From Trueperaceae bacterium (lineage in GTDB: Bacteria > Deinococcota > Deinococci > Deinococcales > Trueperaceae), in assembly GCA_023954415.1 (NCBI GenBank), contig JAMLIB010000007.1, positions 1 through 64,000 on the forward strand: a DNA stretch of 64,000 nucleotides. Direction: 5' to 3'. This document shows, piece after piece, positions 8,405-15,913 of this stretch (the stretch's first letter is position 1; each line of letters starts with the position of its first letter). The notes beneath the pieces are model-generated. The model worked only from the letters and a program-made list of their open reading frames with translations. It was not told the DNA's origin and did no database searches. The position numbers and the translations under genes were made by a program.

Positions 8405-10152
8405 CAGTAGCCCCGCACCCCGCTATGGCTCCGCGGCTCGGAACCGCCGACGTACAGGCCCGCCGTCCTGTCGATCTTGAGGACCTGCATGCGGGAGTAG
8501 ACCTCCTGGTACATGGGCGACACGTCGAGCTCGTGGCCGCGGGCGCGCAGCACGTCGAGCGTCTCGGCCCCGACGCCGTCCTCGATCCGGAGCTCCATGT
8601 CGTGCGCCTCGCAGTGCATGCGCGGCGCATCGAGAGCAGCCTGCGGCCCGAGGCCGAAGTCGATCATCTGGACGAGCGCCCAGACGGTGCCGGTGATGAT
8701 CCGCCGGCCTCCCGGAGCCGAAAGGGCGTACACGGGCTCGCCGTCCTTGAACACGAGCGTCGGCCCGCTGTTGCGGAGGATGCGCTTGAAAGGCGCGATC
8801 GACAGGGCGTGCCCGGGCGCCGGGTTGGCCCCCTCCATCGAGTTGTTGAGCTGGAACCCGAGGCCTGGTACCACCACCTTGCAGTTGGAGAAGTTGGAGG
8901 AGGTTATGAGCATGAGGTTGCCCTCGGCGTCGCCGGCCACCATGAACGTCGTGTCGGAGTCGGGCTCCTTCGCCGTGCCGCCGCCCGTGATGGCCGCAAG
9001 GTCGAGGCCGAACTCCTTGTAGAGCTTGGACCCGCTGGCCTGGTGCCGCCAGGGGTTGCCCGGACTATGCAGCTTGGCCCGCTTCGGGTCTATCAGCTTC
9101 GCCCGCTGGCGCGCGTAGCTCTTCGACATCAGCCCGTCGTACGGCACCGGTACCTGGTCGCGGTCGCTCACGTACGCGTAGCGATCCGAGAACGCGAGCT
9201 TCATGGCCTCTGCGACGACGTGTATCAGGTCGGGGCTCAGGTAGCCCAGCGACCTGAGGTCGAAGTTCTCCAGGATGTTCATGATCGCGGCGATGGTGGA
9301 GCCGTTCGCGCAGTTGGCGTAGCCGTGGATCTCGTAGCCCCGGTAGGTGCTCACGCTCAAGGGGCCCGACTCGACCTTGTACGACGTGAAGTCGACGTCG
9401 CTGAGGATCCCACCGTGCTCCTCGACCCAGGAGACGATCTGCTTGGACACGTCGCCGCCGTAGAAGAGGCCGGGGCCTTCCGCGGCGAGGCGGCGCATCG
9501 TCTTCGCCATGTCGCCCTGCACGATGAGCTCGCCGGGCTTCAGCTCCCGGCCGTTCGGGAAGAAGGTGGCCTCGAACGGCTCGATCAGGGCGGGGTCGCC
9601 GTGCTCGAGCAGGAGGGCGCGGGTGGCGTTCATGCGCCGCGTGTAGATCTCGTCGGCGACGAACCCCTCCTCCGCGACCTTGATGGCCGGGGCTAGCACC
9701 TGCTCCCACGACCACGTCCCGAAGCGCTCCTGCACGTAGTGGTACTGCGCCACCGTGGTTGGGGCATACATGGCGCGGAAGCCGAGGGCGTTCGCGTCGT
9801 CCTTCACCTTGACGCGGTCGACGTCGCCGTAGAACTCCGGCACCTCGAGTAGCTCGTCCTTGAACATGTCGGCGTGGGCCTTGGCGGGCGCCTTGCTGGA
9901 CGCGTCGATGCCGACCACCTCGCCGGTGGTGCCGTCGTAGAACGCCATATGGCCGCCGTGGCCACCCAGGCCGCACGAGAACGGCTCGTAGACCATCATC
10001 AGGAACCCGGTCACGACGGCGGCGTCGACGGCGTTGCCGCCCTGCTTCATGACCTCGACGCCCCAATCGGCGGCGCGCTCGTCGCAGGCGGCCACGATGG
10101 CGTCGCGGGCGACTACTTCCTTCTTCGGGTAAGGGGCTTCGGCCGTCTTCAT
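8404..10152 (-). CDS. Gamma-glutamyltransferase family protein (cytoplasmic type)
   Basis: 582 aa Ntn-hydrolase of the gamma-glutamyltransferase family. It has GGNAVDAAVVTGFLMMVYEPFSCGLGGHGGHM near the N-terminus, and EPDSDTTFMVAGDAEGNLMLITSSNF (residues ~391-416), where the first Thr of DTTF is the expected self-cleavage nucleophile; GGRRIITGTVWALVQMIDFG follows. Unlike the second homologue at 21879 it has no signal peptide, so it is predicted to be cytosolic. TAGGAGACCGGA precedes the ATG. It sits directly downstream of the DppC gene and overlaps the MmgE/PrpD gene. A role in hydrolysing an imported gamma-glutamyl or related amide compound fits; some members of the family hydrolyse other amides, so the substrate is open. 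Confidence 0.88.
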   Translation of the reverse strand: MKTAEAPYPKKEVVARDAIVAACDERAADWGVEVMKQGGNAVDAAVVTGFLMMVYEPFSCGLGGHGGHMAFYDGTTGEVVGIDASSKAPAKAHADMFKDELLEVPEFYGDVDRVKVKDDANALGFRAMYAPTTVAQYHYVQERFGTWSWEQVLAPAIKVAEEGFVADEIYTRRMNATRALLLEHGDPALIEPFEATFFPNGRELKPGELIVQGDMAKTMRRLAAEGPGLFYGGDVSKQIVSWVEEHGGILSDVDFTSYKVESGPLSVSTYRGYEIHGYANCANGSTIAAIMNILENFDLRSLGYLSPDLIHVVAEAMKLAFSDRYAYVSDRDQVPVPYDGLMSKSYARQRAKLIDPKRAKLHSPGNPWRHQASGSKLYKEFGLDLAAITGGGTAKEPDSDTTFMVAGDAEGNLMLITSSNFSNCKVVVPGLGFQLNNSMEGANPAPGHALSIAPFKRILRNSGPTLVFKDGEPVYALSAPGGRRIITGTVWALVQMIDFGLGPQAALDAPRMHCEAHDMELRIEDGVGAETLDVLRARGHELDVSPMYQEVYSRMQVLKIDRTAGLYVGGSEPRSHSGVRGY

Positions 10153-10161
10153 TCCGGTCTC

Positions 10162-11061
10162 CTAGTCGTAGGTCCTGGGGTCGAAGTTGTCACGCAGCCA
10201 GTTACCCAGGAACAACAGGCTCAGCGTCAGGAGGGAGATCGCGAGGCCGGGCAGCGTCGCCAGCCACCAGGAGCTGGTGATGAAGCGGCGGCCGTCGGAG
10301 AGCATCTGCCCCCACGTGACCGCCGGGGGCTGCACCCCGAAGCCGAGGAAGCTGAGGCTGGCCTCGAGGATGATCATGCTCGCCACCTTCAGGGTGCCGA
10401 CGACGATGATGGAGCCGAGCACGTTGGGCAACACGTGCTTGATGAGCACCTGCGCCGTCCGCTGCCCCAGCCCGATGGACGCCTCGACGTACTCGCGGTT
10501 GCGGAGGGAGAGCACCTCGCCCCTGACCACCCTGGCGGAAGTGATCCAGCCGAACAGGCCCATCACGAGGATCAGGAGCCAGAGGCTCGGCCCGAACACG
10601 CCGAGGATGGTGATGTAGAGGATGCTGCTGGGGATGCTGATGATCACCTCGGTGATGCGGGTGACGATAGCGTCCACCCTGCCCCCGAAGTAGCCTGCGC
10701 ACAAGCCCAGCGTCACGCCGATCAGGAGCGCGAGGCCCGTCCCGAACACCCCGACGGCCAGCGCCACCCGAGAGCCGTAGACGAGCCGACTCAGGATGTC
10801 GCGCCCCAGCTGATCGGTGCCGAGCAGGTAGCGCGCATCGCCGGCCTTGTCCCACACGGGGGGCGTGAACCGGTCGCCGAGGTTCTGTTGCCTCGGGTTG
10901 TGCGGGGCGATCAGCGGAGCGAAGAGCGCGACCAAGACGAACACGGTGAGCACCACCGCGCCGAACACCGCCGGCGGGTTGCGCAGGAGCTCGCGCCCCG
11001 CGCGGCGCAGGCCAGGCGCCCGCTTCGCGACCCGCTCCTCCCCTGGGCTAGTGGTCGTCAT
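10162..11061 (-). CDS. ABC transporter permease, DppC/OppC type
   Basis: 299 aa inner-membrane permease. It has the OppC_N block (RELLRNPPAVFGAVVLTVFVLVALFAPLIAPHNP), the TDQLGRDILSRLVYGSRVAL motif, about six membrane helices and the EAA loop REYVEASIGLGQRTAQVLIKHVLPNVLG that contacts the ATPase. I start at ATG 11061, which overlaps the DppB stop (ATGA); a longer in-frame extension is arginine-rich shadow sequence. It pairs with DppB immediately upstream. Confidence 0.93.
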   Translation of the reverse strand: MTTTSPGEERVAKRAPGLRRAGRELLRNPPAVFGAVVLTVFVLVALFAPLIAPHNPRQQNLGDRFTPPVWDKAGDARYLLGTDQLGRDILSRLVYGSRVALAVGVFGTGLALLIGVTLGLCAGYFGGRVDAIVTRITEVIISIPSSILYITILGVFGPSLWLLILVMGLFGWITSARVVRGEVLSLRNREYVEASIGLGQRTAQVLIKHVLPNVLGSIIVVGTLKVASMIILEASLSFLGFGVQPPAVTWGQMLSDGRRFITSSWWLATLPGLAISLLTLSLLFLGNWLRDNFDPRTYD

Positions 11062-11996
11062 CGGTACGTGATCCTGGGGTCGACGACGACGTAGACGAGG
11101 TCGACGACGAGGTTGCCGAGGATGGCGAGGAAGGCCGTGAAGACGACGATGGCCTGGACGACGGCCATGTCGCGCCCGTTGATAGCGGTGATGAACAGCA
11201 GGCCCATACCGGGCCAAGCGAAGATACTCTCGGTCACGACGGAGCCGGACAGCAGCCCGGGAACGGACAGCCCGAGGACGGTTATGTAAGAGATGGCGGC
11301 GTTGCGCAGCCCGTGCTTGAAGAGTACCGAGCGCGCCGACAGGCCCTTGGCCCTAGCCGTACGTATGTAGTCGAGGCTCATGACCTCGATAAGGTTGCCC
11401 CGCAAGAGCCGCATGAGGAGTGCCGACATGCCGGTGCCGAGCGTGAAGGCGGGGAGGATGAGGTGCCGCCACGTTCCCGAGCCCGATACGGGCAGGAGGC
11501 GCAGGTTGACGGAGAACAGCAAGATCAGCATGATGCCGAGCCAGAAGTTCGGGATCGCCTCCCCCACTACGGCGTAGAAGCTGGCGAACGTGTCAGGGAA
11601 GCGGTTGCGGAACCGGGCCGCTATCAGCCCGGCCGGCAGGCTGATGAGGATCCCTATCAGCAGCGCGGCGCCGCCGAGCGCGGCGGTGGCAGGCAGGCGG
11701 CGGACGACGAGGGGCAGGGCCGGCTGGTTCTGGTAGATGAACGACCGACCGAAGTCGCCGTGGAGGGCGTCGCGCAGGAAGTATACGTACTGGAGCGGCA
11801 GCGGTTGGTCGAGACCCAAACGCGCTCGCAAGGCTTCGACCTGGTCGCTCCCGACCTGCCCCACGACCATGTCGTCGTCGCCGAGGTAGATGGCGAGGGG
11901 GTCGCCGGAGAACCTGACCACGACGAACAGGAGCAAGGTTATCCCCAAGATCGTGGGGATAACCTGCAAGAGGCGTCTGAGGACGTAACCGAACAC
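11058..11996 (-). CDS. ABC transporter permease, DppB/OppB type
   Basis: 312 aa permease starting (GTG 11996) with FGYVLRRLLQVIPTILGITLLLFVVVRFSGDPLAIYLG, the standard DppB N-terminus. It continues with GEAIPNFWLGIMLILLFSVNLRLLPVSG, the EAA loop DYIRTARAKGLSARSVLFKHGLRNAAISYIT and the C-terminal VYVVVDPRITYR. The start lies 10 bp after the solute-binding protein stop; no strong ribosome site is visible, so translational coupling is likely. Together with DppC and the binding protein it makes an importer lacking ATPases in this operon. Confidence 0.92.
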   Translation of the reverse strand: MFGYVLRRLLQVIPTILGITLLLFVVVRFSGDPLAIYLGDDDMVVGQVGSDQVEALRARLGLDQPLPLQYVYFLRDALHGDFGRSFIYQNQPALPLVVRRLPATAALGGAALLIGILISLPAGLIAARFRNRFPDTFASFYAVVGEAIPNFWLGIMLILLFSVNLRLLPVSGSGTWRHLILPAFTLGTGMSALLMRLLRGNLIEVMSLDYIRTARAKGLSARSVLFKHGLRNAAISYITVLGLSVPGLLSGSVVTESIFAWPGMGLLFITAINGRDMAVVQAIVVFTAFLAILGNLVVDLVYVVVDPRITYR

Positions 11997-12006
11997 CGCG
12001 TATCGC

Positions 12007-13494
12007 TCAGTTGGCGGGGCGGGCGTCGAACATGAGGAGGCTGCCGTCGGGGCGCGGGCTCCAGTCGAGGTCATCGCTGACGCCGATGAAGCCGACCGAG
12101 TTGTAGAGGTATATCTGCGGCAGCTCTTCCACGAGGATCTCCGTGGCGGCGTCGAGGAGCTCGGCGCGCTTCGCCGTGTCCATCTCGCGGTTGGCGGCGC
12201 GCACGAGGTCGCTGAACTCCTCGTTGCACCAGTGGCTCCGCTGCGAGTGCGCCCCCTCCGGGCACTGCAGGTCGCTCAGGGTGGAGCCGTAGTCCATGGC
12301 GGAGTTGCTCGAACCCACGCCCGCCATGTTCGTGAACTCGCCCGGCGTCCAGTACTTGCTGGACCAGACGCTGCTCTCGAACAGCTGGATGTCCGGCACG
12401 ATCCCGACCGCCTCGAGCATGGCGGCGGTCAGCTCGGCGCGGTCGCTGACGCTACTGGCGCCCATGATCGTGATCGTCAGCTCACCCGGGCCGTAGCCGG
12501 CTTCGGCTAGGAGCTCGACGGCCCTCGCGGGGTCGTAGTTGTAGGTGCCGTAGTACTTGGTCGGCATGAAGTTGTCGCCCGGGCCGGTGCGCACGCGCGT
12601 AGGCGTACCGTAGCCGTTCTCGAGGACGTCGATGAAGACCTGGTTGTCTATCGCGAGGTCGATGGCCTCGCGCACGCGCTTGTCTGCCGTGGCTTGCCCG
12701 TCGGACACGTTCAGCGTCCAGTGGACGACGCGGTTCGTCACCTGGGTCGTCACGTGCGCCACGCCACTCGACTCGACCCGCTCGAGGTCGTTAGGGCCGA
12801 TGTTGGAGACGGCGACGCCGCCCGTGACGAGCTCGCTCACGCTGGTCGTCGACTCCGTGATCACCCTGAAGACGAGCTCGCTGAAGGCGGCCTTGCCGCC
12901 CCAGTAATCCTCGTTGACCGCCAGGACGAGCCTGTCGTCGGGGCGGTACTCGACGAACTTGTACGGGCCGGTGCCGATGGGCGCCTGCGTGGCCTTGTCC
13001 AACCCGACGGCCTCGAAGTAGTGCGCGGGCAGCATCGAGGTAGCCGGCATCGTCAGGTTGACGGGGAGGAGCGGATCCGGGTTGGCCATGTGGAGGACGA
13101 CCTCGTACGGGTTGACGATCTCGACCGACTGGAGCTCGGCCATCAGCACGTGCCGGATCAGCTCTTGGTTGGTCGCGAGGCGCTCCAACGTGAACTTGAC
13201 GTCCTCGGCATCGAACGTCTCGCCGTCGTGCCATCTGACGCCCTGGCGGAGCGTCAGGTGCCAGTCCTTCTCGTTGACGACGTCCCAGGACAGCGCCAGC
13301 GACGGGACGATCTGGCCCTCACGGTCCAAGGCGAGCAGCCCGTCGAAGATGTTCGGGTAGACGTCGTTCGCCACGGTCCTGGTCGTCTGCGTGGGGTCGA
13401 AGCCCGGCATCCCCTCGCTGATCGCGATCGTCAGCGTCTGGGCGTTCGCGCTCCAAACGAGCGCGGCGATCACTAGTACCAACAGTCTTCTCAT
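12007..13494 (-). CDS. ABC transporter solute-binding protein, family 5 (SBP_bac_5)
   Basis: 495 aa, with an N-terminal signal peptide (MRRLLVLVIAALVWSANA) and the mature start QTLTIAISEGMPGFDPTQTTRT. Family motifs are PSLALSWDVVNEKDWHLTLRQGVRWHDGETF and APIGTGPYKFVEYRPDDRLVL. It is the receptor for the importer formed with the next two genes. The presence of gamma-glutamyltransferase, aminotransferase and MmgE/PrpD genes in the operon suggests an amino-acid-derived or gamma-glutamyl ligand, by inference only. Confidence 0.92.
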   Translation of the reverse strand: MRRLLVLVIAALVWSANAQTLTIAISEGMPGFDPTQTTRTVANDVYPNIFDGLLALDREGQIVPSLALSWDVVNEKDWHLTLRQGVRWHDGETFDAEDVKFTLERLATNQELIRHVLMAELQSVEIVNPYEVVLHMANPDPLLPVNLTMPATSMLPAHYFEAVGLDKATQAPIGTGPYKFVEYRPDDRLVLAVNEDYWGGKAAFSELVFRVITESTTSVSELVTGGVAVSNIGPNDLERVESSGVAHVTTQVTNRVVHWTLNVSDGQATADKRVREAIDLAIDNQVFIDVLENGYGTPTRVRTGPGDNFMPTKYYGTYNYDPARAVELLAEAGYGPGELTITIMGASSVSDRAELTAAMLEAVGIVPDIQLFESSVWSSKYWTPGEFTNMAGVGSSNSAMDYGSTLSDLQCPEGAHSQRSHWCNEEFSDLVRAANREMDTAKRAELLDAATEILVEELPQIYLYNSVGFIGVSDDLDWSPRPDGSLLMFDARPAN

Positions 13495-13552
13495 CTATTG
13501 CACCGCCTTCTTGTCCTGAGTTCTGGTTTGTCGTCCACGGGGGAAGGTATGC

Positions 13553-14755
13553 CTACTCCACGATCGCCTCCAAAGCCGCTGCGAGACGGCCTACCGCCTC
13601 GCCGACCCGCGCTTCCGGCAACGCGGCGAACGAGAACCTCAGGTGGCGCTCCCCACTCGGACCGAACGCGCCCCCCGGGGTGAGCACGAGGCCTTCCCTG
13701 CTGGCGATCGTCTTGGCCAGCGTCGCGGAGTCCAGGCCGGAATCGACGCGCAGGAAGTAGAAACACGCCCCCTCGGGAAGGCTGTAGCTCACCTTGGGGA
13801 CCGCCGCCAACGCTTCGTTCAGCAGCAGCCGCCGCCGGTCGTACGTCGCCACCATCGCGCGGACGTGCTCCGCGGCTTCCGAGTAGGCGACGCTCGCGCC
13901 CTTCTGAGCGAAGGCGCACGGCGACGAGATCAGGTGCTGGTGGATGATGAGCATCCTGTCGATCAACCAACTCGGTCCCGCGGCGTAACCGACGCGCCAG
14001 CCCGTCATGGCGTAGGCCTTCGAGTAGCCGTTGATGAGCAGCACGCGCTCGCGCGCGCCGGGCAGCGACGCGAGGCTGACGTGCTGCCTGCCGTCGTAGA
14101 CGAACTCCTCGTAGATCTCGTCGACGATGGCCAGGATGTCGTGCGCCGCCAGCAGGTCCACCACCGCGGCGAGCTCCTCGCGCGTGAACACCGTCCCCGT
14201 CGGGTTGTTCGGGTTGTTGAAGACGAAGGCGCGCGTCCGCGGGGTGATCGCGCGCTTCAGGGCGTCGATGTCAAGCCGGTTGTCTCGGAGCGTGACCATG
14301 CGCGCAACGCCCCCGGCCAGACCGATCATGCCGTTGTAGGCGACCCAGCTAGGGTCCAGGACGAGCACCTCGTCGCCCGGCTCGACCACGGCCTGCAGGC
14401 CGACGTAGAGCGCTTCGTGGGTGCCGGCCGTGATCAGCACCTCGCTCTCGGGGTCGTAGGCTACGCCGTTACGTGCACCGAGCTTGAGCGCCACGGACTC
14501 GCGCAGCTCTGGCAGACCGCGCGAGGCGGTGTAGGTCATGTACGTGTGCGGTATCTGGATGGCGGCGATGACGGCCGCCTTGACGACGGCGGGCGTGTCC
14601 AGGTCGGGCCGCGCGGTAGCCAGGCTCAGGACCTCGCGCTCACCGCGCTCGAAGCTTGGGATACCCTCGGCCGCCGTGTTGGTGGCCTTGGGTTGGACGC
14701 TCCTCAAGCGTGTGGGCAGGGGTAGAGGGTTCAGGCGACCCTCCCCGACCAGCAT
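13553..14755 (-). CDS. PLP-dependent aminotransferase, class I/II
   Basis: 400 aa fold-type I aminotransferase (aspartate aminotransferase-like). Visible marks are SLATARPDLDTPAVVKAAVIAAI, ASRGLPELRESVALKL, NNPNNPTGTVFTREEL, IVDEIYEEFVYDG, the PLP-lysine motif NGYSKAYAMTGWRVGYAAG (residues ~241-259) and GAFGPSGERHLRFSFA. The amino donor/acceptor cannot be told from sequence. It is the first gene of a six-gene operon with an importer, gamma-glutamyltransferase and MmgE/PrpD protein, so it probably transaminates the imported amino acid. The predicted leader is short; the ATG at 14755 lacks a clear ribosome site and a slightly later start is possible. Confidence 0.88.
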   Translation of the reverse strand: MLVGEGRLNPLPLPTRLRSVQPKATNTAAEGIPSFERGEREVLSLATARPDLDTPAVVKAAVIAAIQIPHTYMTYTASRGLPELRESVALKLGARNGVAYDPESEVLITAGTHEALYVGLQAVVEPGDEVLVLDPSWVAYNGMIGLAGGVARMVTLRDNRLDIDALKRAITPRTRAFVFNNPNNPTGTVFTREELAAVVDLLAAHDILAIVDEIYEEFVYDGRQHVSLASLPGARERVLLINGYSKAYAMTGWRVGYAAGPSWLIDRMLIIHQHLISSPCAFAQKGASVAYSEAAEHVRAMVATYDRRRLLLNEALAAVPKVSYSLPEGACFYFLRVDSGLDSATLAKTIASREGLVLTPGGAFGPSGERHLRFSFAALPEARVGEAVGRLAAALEAIVE

Positions 14756-14775
14756 CTGGTTTGCATGGGGTCAGA

Positions 14776-14785
14776 TGGTATACCA
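14776..14785. promoter_or_regulatory. FCD/GntR-type operator before the aminotransferase operon
   Basis: TGGTATACCA, a perfect 10-bp palindrome of the kind bound by FadR/FCD-subfamily GntR regulators, 21 bp upstream of the aminotransferase start and overlapping a possible -10 (TATACC on the minus strand). The FCD regulator at 6204-6953 is the obvious ligand. The rest of the stretch up to the toxin-antitoxin operator at 15057 shows nothing I recognise. Confidence 0.7.
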
Positions 14786-15056
14786 GATTGCTTAGGAACG
14801 CAAGGCGTGGATAGGATGATCGCGCTAAATAGGGCTTGTTCTTCATGTTCACCCAAGGCCTGGTATTCATGGGAGCCGTTCGTGTTGGGCGGCCCCGTGT
14901 CGGACGGCCTCGCGCTGGGCAACCTCGTGCCGGACGCCTCGGCTCGTCGGCGGGCCGCCTCAGCGGCGTGGTCGGGGGCGTGGGGCGGGTGTGAGCGTGG
15001 GCGTGGGTGCGGTGCCGGATGCAGGGCGCCAATGGGGCGCCAGGGGTGGGGCGCAC

Positions 15057-15087
15057 ATCATGTCATCACTATCATTGATGCTATGAT
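15057..15087 (+). promoter_or_regulatory. Operator/promoter of the vapBC-like pair
   Basis: Imperfect inverted repeat: ATCATGTCATCA (15057-15068) and TGATGCTATGAT (15076-15087) match at 10 of 12 positions around a 7-nt spacer that contains a -10-like TATCAT (15070-15075). It lies only 6 bp upstream of the antitoxin ATG. This is the usual arrangement for autorepression by an antitoxin-toxin complex. Confidence 0.6.
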
Positions 15088-15093
15088 TCAGCC

Positions 15094-15348
15094 ATGCGCA
15101 CCACCGTCACCCTCAGCCCCGAGGCTGCGGCGCTGATACAGAAGGCCATGCGCGAGCGCGGCCTCTCGTTCAAGGAGGCGGTCAACGCTGCCATCCTCCG
15201 GGGCTTCGCCCCCCCCGCCTCCGACGAACCCTTCAGCACCCCGAGCTTCGACTTGGGTGCTGCTCGCGTTCCGGTCGAGCACGCCCTCCGGCTGGCCGGC
15301 GAACTCGAGGACGAGGAACTACTGCACAAGCGGGCGCTCCGGAAGTGA
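15094..15348 (+). CDS. Antitoxin of a VapBC-type system (ribbon-helix-helix)
   Basis: 84 aa. The first ~45 residues (MRTTVTLSPEAAALIQKAMRERGLSFKEAVNAAILRGF) fit a ribbon-helix-helix DNA-binding antitoxin. The C-terminal half (VEHALRLAGELEDEELLHKRALRK) is acidic-to-basic and would wrap the toxin. The stop overlaps the GTG start of a PIN-domain gene (GTGA), the classic coupled order. It is expected to neutralise the toxin and, with it, repress the operator just upstream. It is surrounded by intergenic DNA on the left. Confidence 0.85.
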   Translation: MRTTVTLSPEAAALIQKAMRERGLSFKEAVNAAILRGFAPPASDEPFSTPSFDLGAARVPVEHALRLAGELEDEELLHKRALRK

Positions 15349-15788
15349 AGCTGGTCGACGCCAACGTGCTTATCTACGCCGTCGACAGCCGGGCCGAGAA
15401 CCACGCAGCGGCCAAGGGGTGGCTCGACGCCGCGCTCTCCGGCGGACATCGGGAGACGGTGCTGCTGCCCTGGATCAGCCTGCTGGCCTTCGTCCGCCTC
15501 GTCACGCACCCGGCCGTGTACGAGCTCCCGCTCACGACGGACCAGGCCTTGAGCGTGGCGGAGGCCTGGCTCGGCCGACCGAACGTCGTCACGCCCGAAC
15601 CAGATACGGCGCACGCCCGGCGCATGCGCACCCTGCTGAGCGCGACCGGCCGCGGCGGGAACCTGGTCAACGACGCGCACCTGGCGGCCATCGCCCTGCA
15701 GTACGGCGCTACCGTCGTCACCTTCGACAGGGACTTCGCGCGGTTCCCGGAGCTCGACTGGGAAGTGCCGGGGCTGGGCGGTTCCTAA
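15345..15788 (+). CDS. vapC: VapC-type PIN-domain ribonuclease toxin
   Basis: 147 aa PIN domain. It begins MKLVDANVLIYAVDS (Asp4 metal ligand) and has the later acidic positions in NLVNDAHLAAIALQYGATVVTFDRDFARF (Asp of VNDAH and of FDRDF). The family cleaves RNA, often tRNA, using Mg2+/Mn2+; the target here is unknown. The GTG start overlaps the antitoxin stop, supporting a bicistronic toxin-antitoxin unit. The length is normal for VapC, and no disruption is visible. Confidence 0.88.
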   Translation: MKLVDANVLIYAVDSRAENHAAAKGWLDAALSGGHRETVLLPWISLLAFVRLVTHPAVYELPLTTDQALSVAEAWLGRPNVVTPEPDTAHARRMRTLLSATGRGGNLVNDAHLAAIALQYGATVVTFDRDFARFPELDWEVPGLGGS

Positions 15789-15913
15789 GCACGAGGGCGC
15801 CTAGTCGCCCCCTCCCCTGCCCGCTCTCACCGCCGAGACCCGAGCCCGCCTCTCACCTCAACGCCCACGCGGCCGCCACAGCTCGCCGGCGGTATCATGG
15901 CCGGGTTCTCGAC

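Noticed and set aside
7238-11094. Several long plus-strand frames (390, 423 and 406 codons) opposite the MmgE/PrpD, gamma-glutamyltransferase and DppC genes
   Set aside because: They mirror real genes in operon arrangement with ribosome sites. Their products are low-complexity His/Arg/Val/Glu/Asp strings.
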